From Phoronis australis (lineage: Eukaryota; Phoronida; Phoronidae), in NCBI GenBank assembly GCA_002633005.1, contig NMRA01000608.1, positions 167,850-231,849 of the forward strand: a stretch of 64,000 nucleotides of DNA, given 5' to 3'. The notes beneath the pieces were generated by a model. The model did no database searches. It worked only from the letters and a program-made list of their open reading frames with translations, and was not told where the DNA came from. Position 1 is the stretch's first letter. Each line of letters starts with the position of its first letter. Below are positions 33,763 to 43,443 of the stretch, in pieces. The position numbers were made by a program, and so were the translations under genes.

Positions 33763-34319
33763 ATGCTGGTGGAAAATTAACACACCAACAAATTCAGTGA
33801 CTGTACTTAAAAAAATTGTCTCAGAGTCAATGTTCCATTGATTACGAAAATTCTGTACATTTGTCTCCCTGACTGTTAATCATCTTACTAGCGTCGGGGT
33901 ACACATGTATCCGGCGTCTGCAATTTGCTGAATGCTAACGCAATCACAGCTATACCCTTCATTTGACTTACTGTTTGTGTCCGAGACTGAAATGGTTAAG
34001 ATCGATCAATTTTTATTTAGGGACCGACTGTAGATACATTGTCGACTTTACTAAAGGAACTCGACGATAAATTTGCTGTATAAAGACTACGCTTATTGTT
34101 GTCAACGCGTAACGGGGAACTCTATCTTGACTTGGCAAAAATGCTATGATCACTTTAGAATCATGCATATGTATCGATTAACGAATTGTGCTTCACATCA
34201 TACCTCACAGTTGTACTAGGTCGACAGGCAGCCTAAGTTGGGAAAGGAGCATGAACGAAATTGAAATTAAACTGTCGCTGTCTATCTGTTGACAGGGTCT
34301 ACATTACATGTTATTTCAG

Positions 34320-34453
34320 ATGTGAACAATTGATGACTAATGTGCTTAGAGCCAGTGGCAATCTATGCACAGAGAGCGAGTCGGAGCGTATTACTGGTCT
34401 CCTGTCACAACTACGTCATGAGGCAAAAACATTACTGGAAAGTAATAACACAG
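34320..34453 (+). CDS. transposase gene, exon 2
   Basis: Acceptor TTATTTCAG, donor CAG|GTACCT. It encodes EQLMTNVLRASGNLCTESES and LSQLRHEAKTLLES, a predicted helical segment, in phase with exons 1 and 3. Confidence 0.65.
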
Positions 34454-34700
34454 GTACCTTGTCCAACAAAGCAGTTAGGTTCTTAAAACCTTCTGTGCAA
34501 ATAAGGCTCATGTGCCTACATCCATTCGCACAATCACCTATTCTTCAATATTTACTCTGACTCTGTACATTTGCAATTGTTTTCTGTGAAAAAATAAATT
34601 TCTTGGAGAAATTTTAAGAAATAAACTTGTTTTAAAGTGTAACGCATGTTATAGTTTTGATCTATGGAAAATTAAATATCTGTACTCTGGTCAATTGTAG

Positions 34701-34866
34701 CTCTATCTGGATACGCAGCACCTTGGAAGTGTAATGGGAAAATAGGAGGTCCAAAGAAGAACATATCCAAAGAACAACTCCTGTTTTTAACTAAAGCAAA
34801 GATGGTCAACCGAGCCATAGCGAATTGCCTGGGTGTGTCAGTGGACACTGTAAAATCGAGACTTAG
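34701..34866 (+). CDS. transposase gene, exon 3 (helix-turn-helix)
   Basis: Acceptor TCAATTGTAG, donor TTAG|GTAACT. The end of the exon, AKMVNRAIANCLGVSVDTVK followed by SRLR, has the shape of a helix-turn-helix (hydrophobic positions, LGVS turn, TVKSRLR recognition helix). It is likely the DNA-binding part that recognises the element ends. Confidence 0.7.
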
Positions 34867-35492
34867 GTAACTTTTAGTTGGAAATGCAGCCTAAAATGCC
34901 AAGATGATGAAACTATGCTTTATTTCTGTTCATAAAGTTTGGTTTTAATGCTATTACTAAACTTGATCAAATAAGAGAGAAACCGAATATCAATGGAGAA
35001 CATTAAAACATTTAGAAACTGATATGTAAATTAAGCTCGCACTAAACTGACCATACTTCCTTAGTGTGGGATTCCGCTTCTCCAAGTTGAAACGGGGTGA
35101 TTTGTAGGCCTAGTTTACCCCCCCAAATCGGAATCTGTATGCAAATTATCTTGAATAAGAAAGTTTGAAAATGAAGTTTATTCTCATTTGATAGAGATCT
35201 ATATGAAATATTAGAAAAAGGTTTGATGCCTTTGGTAATTACATTTAATTTAGATATGAAATCATTCACGAAAATACCATGCCATTCACCTAAATATGTA
35301 GTTTTAGGTATCTATTGCACTCGCTACTGATGCTGTTACTGTAAATTAGCTAAGTGTGTTATTGTTGCACGGATTATGGCTATACTTTTGTTGCCAGACA
35401 ATGTCATACAGTTTTTTCTTCACAGCCTCTTGAGGAATTTTCTTCACCAAAAGAAAATTATTTTGCCAACTTTTGTTTCGAATGTATTTCAG

Positions 35493-35784
35493 AGAATATG
35501 GTATTTTTAAAAGAACCCCATGTGATCTGTCTAACGAAGACTTAGACATGGCGGTTGAACGGGCCATTGAAGGAAACAGAAAAATCGGCCCAAATGATGT
35601 GAAAGCTCGCCTACAAGGCAAGCTAGGGCGTTTTTGTACCACGATCAAGGGTCAGAGCACTTCACAGGGTTGATCCTGCCGGATGCGCCATGCGCTCAGT
35701 TGGTGCACAACTACACAGGCGCACTTACAATGTACGCGCCCCCAACTCTCTTTGGCATATAGACGGGAACCATAAGTTAATAAA
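35493..35784 (+). CDS. transposase gene, exon 4, with a frameshift
   Basis: Acceptor GTATTTCAG, donor AA|GTATAT. The first part reads REYGIFKRTPCDLSNEDLD and continues to about 35620. The second part, in another frame, reads VFVPRSRVRALHRVDPAG, then RRTYNVRAPNSLWHIDGNHK, which holds the first catalytic Asp (codon 35762-35764). A one-base change near 35621-35630 separates them, so this copy encodes a broken protein unless the base is a sequencing error. Confidence 0.65.
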
Positions 35785-36043
35785 GTATATGTTAATTTGG
35801 TGAGGTACTCTATTTTCGTACTTTTATGCTACAAATGCCTAATTCAAGAGTGCAGCCTTTGTAACAATGCGTGCAGTCATTAAAATATTTCCCATTTGTA
35901 AAAACAAAAAGCTTAATGTGCGTGAGATTGTGTCAATTTTATGTCAAGTTTTAAAAAATTGAACTACTCTGTCGGCTTTTCATTACGTTCAAGCGTTTAC
36001 CTCTACGTTCATTCCCATTTACTGCTTTTGACATTACTTCCAG

Positions 36044-36163
36044 ATGGGGCATAGTTATTCATGGTGGGGTGGATGGCTACAGTAGGTTGATCACCTTTAT
36101 GCAGGCAGCAAACAACAACAAGTCAAGCACAGTTTTTCAAGCCTTCAAGGGAGCCATTGAAGA
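36044..36163 (+). CDS. transposase gene, exon 5 (integrase core)
   Basis: Acceptor TTACTTCCAG, donor GA|GTAAGC. It encodes WGIVIHGGVDGYSRLITFM, the beta-strand region after the first Asp of integrase-like cores, in phase with both neighbours. Confidence 0.75.
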
Positions 36164-36242
36164 GTAAGCATATATGCACAAAGAGGCAACTACATTAGAA
36201 TATTGAAAGGACAATGCGTTGTGCGAAGAACACTCACCAAAG

Positions 36243-36276
36243 ACACACACACACAAGGCACACACGCACACATTCA
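36243..36276. repeat. short CA microsatellite
   Basis: A CA-rich run (ACACACACACACA, then CACACACGCACACA) in the last intron of the transposase gene. Confidence 0.7.
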
Positions 36277-36337
36277 TTGTTGCAGTATATTGCAGTCTCT
36301 ATATCAGAGTCGAAATCTAAACTGCAGTCTAAATGAC

Positions 36338-36402
36338 GGCGCACCATAGGGGGCTGGGGGATATACCACCGCTTTTTTCAGTGCTGCGCCGCCCATGGTC
36401 TT
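36338..36402 (-). repeat. dispersed repeat copy in the transposase intron
   Basis: CTTTTTTCAGTGCTGCGCCGC followed by CCATGGTC is the reverse complement of a relative at 31777-31835. Both lie beside CCCC-rich sequence (GGGGGCT). Probably a small MITE. Confidence 0.5.
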
Positions 36403-36798
36403 ATCTGCATTCCCTAAACCACATTACCAGCGAAACTTGTGACCATACATGCTCATCTGGTTCACAACCTGATAGAATTTACAGAGTACCTTAATTGAGT
36501 TCATACAATAGACAAACATTTGAGAAATCAATCCTTTGGCTTTTTAAATGACTAATTGTCACTAAATAGTGCTCCTTACATGGTCGGTTTTTATGTAGTT
36601 TTCATATTTACAAATGTTATTATTGATCAGACTTAGCCTGTTATTCTACCTCACCCACAGTTAGTTGCTTATCCAGATGACATTTCAATAGGCTGTACTG
36701 CAGTAAAAGACAACCACTTCTTACCTAGAGACCAGCATCATGTTATGCGGTTGCCATATATAGGCAAATAGATGACAAGAATGTTTTCATCATTTCAG

Positions 36799-37411
36799 GT
36801 ATGGGTGCCCATCAAGGATAAGAGTAGACCTTGGAGGCGAAAACAATGCAGTTTGCAGTTACATGGAGGAAACGAGAGGGACGAGCAGAGGGAGTGCACT
36901 ACGTGGGTTGTCTGTTCACAATCAACGTATCGAGAGGTTATGGGTGGACCTGTGGAATGGCGTAACCAATGTATTTTATGATTTGTTCCAATATTTAGAA
37001 AGTACCCAGATGCTCAGTGTTGACAACAACAATCACCGATGGGCTCTTCAATACATATTCCTCCCAAGGATCAATGAGCAGATACGAGATTTCACTGAGC
37101 AGTGGAACAATCACGGTTTGAGTTCTGAAGGTATGGCTACACCTAAACAGCTCTTCATTCAAGGTGCGTTGGCAAATGTTCATTCCAACCTCACTGGAGT
37201 GAATGACCTGTTCAACCCCGCCTATCAGCAAGCTGTGAATGAACCTCTGGTGGAAAATGCGCAGCAACTAGTGGACACTCCCTCAGCACGTTGTCCCATT
37301 TCTGATGAGGATCTGCAGGTGATGAGTCTAACCATCAATCCAACAGAGAGCTCGTCTGACCATGGTGTTAACCTATACTCAGTTCTCAGTTTTATTGATG
37401 AACACCTGTAA
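36799..37411 (+). CDS. transposase gene, last exon (DD34E core)
   Basis: After a CATTTCAG acceptor it reads YGCPSRIRVDLGGEN, with the second Asp in codon 36827-36829. VHNQRIERLWVDLWNGV follows, with the catalytic Glu in codon 36932-36934, 34 residues after the Asp, as in IS3/retroviral-type integrase cores. WALQYIFLPRINEQIRDF, EQWNNHGLSSEG and TPKQLFIQG follow, a signature shared by a family of intron-containing animal integrase-like transposases. An acidic tail ends at the stop at 37411. The exon is intact. An IS3EU-like or related superfamily is possible; I cannot confirm the name. Confidence 0.8.
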
Positions 37412-39062
37412 CACACCAGGGTCCTCTTCCTGGGGCTAAACAACTGAGAACCCTTTGGATACATGAAGTTGTACCACATGAGTATTTGAACAAAACCACT
37501 TTCTTGTTGTTCTGCTCAACGGATTTTGATGAAACTTTTTCATTTCAGTTTACGATATCAAAGTGACACCACAGAACTTTGGTGCGATAGTGACTTCTCC
37601 ACCTCCTTGTCTTTCTCGTTTTACTATTTTCACTGATCCACTTGAAAGTAACCAAACACATCAAGTTGTATTGTAACCTAGTATGTTTTCCAATACAAAG
37701 GTCTGTCCTTTGTGTGCACCAACGTTTACGTTATTTAACTCAATGAAAGTGAAAGTTTCACCAGTGACAGAAAGTGCGGGAACACATTGTTTAAGAATTT
37801 AACACCATTGTTCATTTTGTGAGGAACACCTCTGTAGAGGATGTCCTATATGTCTAAGAATTTTTAAATTAGTGTAGAACGTGTTTAAATCGTACAGAAT
37901 TAATCAGACCTGGCTTCGATTTTCTGGAATCATTATTATTTATTCCATAATAAATGCCATTCGAGTTTCAGAAGTACGTACTTTGTTTCGTACTTTATTT
38001 CGAGGACACTTTGGATTAAATCATGAAAATGCAATTACAGCTTTGCAATGGATCTTTCAACACTCCAATGAATATTCATGATTTCTTACTTTTGCTGTAA
38101 AAGTTATTAACCAAAAGTACTATAAATTAGCAACTCAGCAAAGAACTTCAGGGTCTATATTCTGCCAAATTATACAAAGATCCTGCAAAGGGTTTAGAAG
38201 ATAAGACAATACATGCGGAAAAAATCGCTAGGGATTACCTACAGTGTAGTCGAGCATGTCCAAACATTAACATCAGCTGCCACATTCTCATTACAAACAA
38301 ATCTGGCAATTCTCACAATATTTTTGACAGATTGGTGGATACAGAGGTTGACACTAAAAACAGACTCCAAACTTAAAAATCAACATTATGTCCCACAGCA
38401 TACGTCAAATCTGTTTGAAAATGGGAAGGCATTGTTGTTTCCTTAATAAAAATGTACTTGCCAAGTTTCATGGAAATCCATCATGAAAATACACGAGAAA
38501 ACCTAAAAAAAGGTACCATCAGCTGGATTGTTCTGAAAGTAGTCATTATCTGTAGTCAACTTCCTAAAAACATATGCCAAATTTCACACAAAGTTCTTGC
38601 ATAGGGTTAATGGAATACAGCCACAGACACAGACACACAAAAATCTCCACTAGGGAACCCCTTCGAAAATCAACATCATCCTCACCTCATCAGGCACACA
38701 TCTGCAAATTTTCGTATTGATCCTTCAATCGGATTGGAAAATACAAACTTGAAAATTTTAAAAATGGACAAAAGGTGGCAAAAATTCATTGTCTCCTGAA
38801 CTGAAGCCTTTTTGCGAAATTTTATGAAAATCCATCAAAATATTTCGCAAGTACAAAAAATAAAATTGCCACTAGAAGGCATAGCAGTACTCAGATCAGT
38901 AAAAAATTCCTGGTGGTCATCTTCAAGGAACACATTTGTCAAGTCTCATAAAGATCCTGCAATGGAGGAATTACATCAGCGGATGCACAGACAGAGAGGA
39001 CTGGCAATATGCATACACATATCAATAGGTGGGTGCATAATAAAAGCTTTTCTATTGGAACT
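37412..39062. other. spacer between converging genes, with repeated motif
   Basis: No gene recognised. From about 38160 to 38960 a loose motif of the form GCCAAATTTCATxAAGATCC or TGCAATGG occurs about six times at irregular 90-130 bp spacing (near 38164, 38460, 38578, 38705, 38812, 38938), with CAGACAGAGAG-type phrases. This looks like a degenerate tandem or simple interspersed repeat in the terminator region of both genes. Confidence 0.4.
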
Positions 39063-39310
39063 TTATGCCTTTCCAAATCCATACGACTCGGTGAGTGCAC
39101 GAGACATCACCACTTTAAACTCGTCTGGATCTGCCACACCTCTTGGAAAATACATCTTCAGGGAACATGTTGATGAAAAGGGATATCTCATCACACCAGG
39201 AGTCTGGTCAAAAAACTCTACAGTGATTTTCCAATCAAACCCCATTGGTGGTATGTGACCTGCACCAGTCACAAAGGTAAGGAGGTCAGAAAGGGTTCCA
39301 TCACCTTTAT
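39063..39310 (-). CDS. HECT E3 ligase, last exon (catalytic C-lobe)
   Basis: Acceptor CTGTTTTCAG. It encodes LSDLLTFVTGAGHIPPMGF, then YPFSSTCSLKMYFP with the HECT active-site cysteine (codon 39165-39167). ALTESYGFGKA ends the protein, as expected for a HECT C-terminus. The C-lobe is intact. The cysteine takes ubiquitin from an E2 as a thioester and passes it to substrate lysines. Confidence 0.85.
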
Positions 39311-39978
39311 CTGAAAACAGAAAAGATGCGTATTTCTTAAAAATATTGGCAAAAGACCACCATCTATACCAGAAATATACACACACATTTGATGACAACT
39401 GACAGAGATCATGTCTGAAGAGCCATTAGCTTCTGAGGCATACTTGCTTTTCAAGATTAGAGTAGAGTGTAAATTCACACCCCATATGAGCCTGCATGAA
39501 AGATGAACCTATCACTTCACAAGGCTCAGATCTAGATCTACGTAAACACATCAGTAAGCCAAACACACACTATGTTATAGTGCCAGGCAGTTTATGTAGG
39601 CATTTTTAAGCAACGATTTTTTACTTAATTTACCAGTATGAATACTTGAGAAAGCAAATTCTTTTTATCTGTAGGAGATGTGATATTGGGATTTCCCTGA
39701 GTTGAAACCTAAAGCAGTCATTACCTGCTGTTTTACAAAGTTCACGTGAATTATAAACTTACCGAGAAACTCCAATTTTTTTAACGACTGAAGGGGCACC
39801 TGGTACCAATTGGCTCATTAGCTAATAAAGCTAACATAAGGAACAATGTTAAGCTAATCATAAACAAAAAGACATGTATTTATATATTTATAAGGCATTT
39901 AGCTTTATTTTCTTCATCCTTAAATCTTTACATCCGTCATGAATTAGTAGAAAAGATTTCATTGTATGTATATAGTAC

Positions 39979-40220
39979 CTTCACAATTTTGAAGGTACAC
40001 CTCAAAGGAGTGAATGGTGTCCTTTTCTTCTTGAAGTTTATTACTCCCTGATTCTGACCACTGAACTTGATAAAGCTCCTTGAATGACTTCCTTGTCAAA
40101 ACCGACTGGGGATTGTAACACAGCAGTTTCCACGAGTCTTTGCATTTCATAAACACATTAGACCACATACGGGAAATTGATTCCAAACCCTCCACGAATT
40201 GGTCGGAGGCCATTTTATTC
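39979..40220 (-). CDS. HECT E3 ligase, exon with SWKLL/NP motif
   Basis: Acceptor CATTTTTCAG, donor GAAG|GTACTA. It encodes QFVEGLESISRMWSNVFMKC, CYNPQSVLTRKSFKELYQVQ and EEKDTIHSFEVYLQNCEG. This matches the part of HECT N-lobes in G2E3-like proteins that precedes the C-lobe. In phase with both neighbours. Confidence 0.8.
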
Positions 40221-41023
40221 CTGAAAAATGAATGTTTTGCTACATCATATTTTTTCAGATATGACCTGCTGTGCTCAGTTTGGAGATTTCGAGTTTCCTG
40301 AAGATTGGGTAGTTAGAACTAATTTACTACAGCTGTGTTGTACCTAATCTTGCTCACTATTGCTTTCTCATTACAACAATTTTCTTTCAGTATTTGTTAA
40401 GTTTCCTTATTCAGCAATCTGGGAATCCACCATCGACGTTGCTAATAGGCTTGAAAATTGCGTGTTCAATAAAATAGGCATCCAATGCACCCGACTTGCA
40501 CTGTCTACTAGTAAAGATAAAATGAAGAGTGTTGAAGTGCAATTTCTTCATCGCAAACTTTATATTTCCAGTCGCATTTATCAGTCAGCAAGTAGCGCAA
40601 GTTATGTTGAATGCCAGTAGTTAGCAACACAGTCATCAGACCCAGTTGAAAAGTGTCAGCTGTGGCCTTCCCAGGGTGAAGGAGGCAGGGTCCTTCTGAG
40701 ACTCATAGTACTTAGTGAGTATTCAGCAGACCAGATTAAAAGCTGATTAATAATTTCTCATTAAACATAAACAAGTGCTATGCAGAGCGCTGATTAAAGT
40801 TGTCAATTTCAGAGTAGATTAATTCTGTGAAATGCGTTGAAACTGTTTTAAAACTCACACGCTATAGTTACCATTTTGCAAGGCATCAGTGGTGAGTGGT
40901 GGGCCAAATAGTATGTTTACTTGTCCAATAAGTGTAGTCCCAGAAGCTTTTAATACAGAAGGGAAGTGAGTGTTTCTGAGCTTTAGCCAAACTTCAAACA
41001 CTACATGAGAGAAAAAAATTTAC

Positions 41024-41181
41024 CTGTAAAACACAAAGTAGCGGGCTAGCTTGCCAACAACTTCAGTTCTCCTCTCTATATCGAGGCTTTCGCTCAGATC
41101 ATAGCAGCCATGGTGAACTGCCCATTCACCCAGTTCATCCACAACTCTTGTAAGGGATGCGTGATCATGAATGTCAAGAAT
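41024..41181 (-). CDS. HECT E3 ligase, internal exon
   Basis: Acceptor GCTTTTCAG, donor AG|GTAAAT. It reads ILDIHDHASLTRVVDELGEW and LDIERRTEVVGKLARYFVF, a helical segment between the N-lobe blocks. Phase-compatible: previous exon ends on a codon, this one leaves AG for the next. Confidence 0.75.
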
Positions 41182-41769
41182 CTGAAAAGCAATAAGGCTT
41201 TTTTGAACATTTGAAGTAGTATACTTTGCATCAGTAAAATTGAAATAAAAGCTGTTTAAAAGAAGTACGTACAAATTTAACCAGTTCACTTTTCATAAAA
41301 CTACAAGGTGTGCAGTCAAGGTAAGAGCTGAACAAACAAAGCAAAAATTCCTTGTATGTAAAGGAAGTTCATAATTATAGTATTAGCTATTATTAAGATG
41401 AAGCGATATCTAATTCAGTTTTACAGTCTTCTTCTCTTCAGTTAGCATACATGTTGGCTTTACAGGTCTGATATTCAATATTTTCCATTTTTGGGCTTTC
41501 TAAACACCACATAAGTGCCGAAAAAGAGGACAATGATTAAAATATGACCAAATAAATGCAAATTAAGGGCCATGTTTCTTGGTGAATACGAGTTTGTGAC
41601 CTGTGAATTTTGCAGAAGTGTGTTTCGTGAGCACGAGTCAAGTTTGTGAGTATAGTTGCTGTTTACAGGTAAAAAAGTCATGTTAATAACTAAAGTTCGG
41701 AACTATTTTTACGAGTTCAGGGGTTGAGTTGATACTAATCCTGTACTTCCCGATCATCATTACTTTTAC

Positions 41770-42037
41770 CTTTTGCAGCTTCATCTTTATTTCAATGTCT
41801 GGTATATATGACATCAGGGCATTCGCATCTGTCACTTTCAGACCGACCATAAGCTTAAACAGGTTTTGGCTGAGGCAGTTCATGCCTGGACCACCATGAG
41901 CAATGCTCCAACCCACGAATCTTCCAGAAAGGTAATACGTTTGATTTTCCAGAGCATCGAGAGAAGCCGTGAAAACCAGAGACTTGGGGTTTCCTTCAAA
42001 AAGGCCTTTGCCACCAGCGATCTCTTTAAGAGGAAGC
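41770..42037 (-). CDS. HECT E3 ligase, N-lobe exon
   Basis: Acceptor TTCTCCAG, donor AAAAG|GTAAAA. It starts LPLKEIAGGKGLFEGNPKSL and continues with LENQTYYLSGRFVGWSIAHG and GPGMNCLSQNLFKLMVGL, a typical HECT N-lobe pattern (LFEG, YxxxGRxxGxSxxHGG). It joins the preceding exon through a split arginine codon. Confidence 0.85.
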
Positions 42038-43165
42038 CTGGAGAACATTATGATATTCAATATATGTTAACATGCAATTCCAAATTTTCATTGTGCAACT
42101 TCAAACTATCAACTTGGAGAAAGTGCTTCCGGGAGACAAAGAAAAGTCCATGGACCTCAAAGTGAGAATACAGCAATCAAAACACACAATGATTGAACAG
42201 CAGCAGTTGTCAGTTAAAAGTACTTTTTTACATTTTAGGGTCCTCCAAAACTTATTAATTTCTGTCAAATCCTGAAACAACTCAAAGACATTTACTAATA
42301 CTTTTCATGCAATAAAATCCGACGTTCTCAAAATTGTTAAAAAATTGTAGAGGTAGCGATCAATATTTTTATAAAGAGAATTTTCAGAATCTTTGAATGC
42401 CTCTTTGGAAACTGTTTTTATATCATTTAAGTCTGGGTGCTCATTGGTAAGGGCGTAGTTGTTAAAGCAGTGGTTGACAACCGTGATTTCAAACTATTTC
42501 AATGCACATGTGCAGCCAAGGGTTCTAAATATGTGCTTCAGCTCAGTATAGTAAGTGCTTTATAAATACAGGGATTGCTATCATTCAAAGGATTTAGAAG
42601 CAAAAACAGAGTATAGTAAATTTTGAGCTTATGTGGGACTTTATTGATATTAATTAGCCAAATATCTTCAAAACTATGGAATTTATTTCAGCAAAAGTAT
42701 ATATTTTCTCAAAACAGAAACTGTGTAAAATATGTTTTACCTTAAACCAATATGTCATCAGTTAGGTGCTTTTTTAGTTAAACTGAATAAAAATAAAGGT
42801 ACATTCATTGCAACATAACAGGAACAATAACATGACCAATTTCATATCACATACAGGTTTATGATAAAATTTCAAAAACACTGTTGTAGATTTCTAAATT
42901 ATTGCTTCGTTTAATGAAACCTGAGATTTTCTCTTTAAAAATTCATATCCTAGTTCTTTGCTCCTCATGCAATTTTGGAACATTTTAAAAACAGTTCCTA
43001 ACAGTGTTTTGGAGAACAGAACATAAAGCATAATACCTGAGCATTTCATGTGAATTTAACCAATGAGATACGAGTTGAACAAAATTTGATATTTTTCTAG
43101 GGTCTCTCATAACCCGAAAGCAAATTTGGACCGCACTTGCCCGGACAAGAAATTTCAAACTTTAC
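42038..43165. other. HECT gene intron
   Basis: AT-rich, with no recognisable exon or repeat between the two N-lobe exons. Confidence 0.5.
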
Positions 43166-43443
43166 CGAAAGAACTCTCTTGTGGGTCCACCATAGTCACT
43201 TCCATCCTCCCCACTGAATTCTATATATGGCTTGCAGCGAAAACTAAAGCATTCTTTCTTTACTGCATGTAAAGCACTTGTAAAGACAGCCCGGCGATTT
43301 ATTATTATGGTGGAGTGGTCGACCTGACTGATGTCAGTCGCAGCAGCCATCCAAAGACTCAGAGTGTCTCCAATCTCTGAGGAAGCTGCAACTTCACTCA
43401 GGCTTGCTTGTATGGCTTCAGCCACCTGGTGGTCCTCTAATTC
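43166..43443 (-). CDS. HECT E3 ligase, exon with UIM and HECT start
   Basis: Acceptor CTAATGAACAG. The beginning reads ELEDHQVAEAIQASLSEV, a good ubiquitin-interacting motif (acidic start, AIxxSLxE). The end reads FRCKPYIEFSGEDGSDYGGP followed by TREFFR, the classic start of a HECT N-lobe. A ubiquitin-binding helix plus a ligase domain suggests action on already ubiquitinated targets; that is family knowledge, not shown here. Confidence 0.85.

Noticed and set aside
36863-36981. Alternative plus-strand frame 36772-36981
   Set aside because: A shadow of the transposase core exon in another frame.
42430-42530. Possible tRNA in the HECT intron (GGTAAGGGCGTAG... GATTTCAAAC)
   Set aside because: No consistent cloverleaf pairing found by eye and the B-box is poor.
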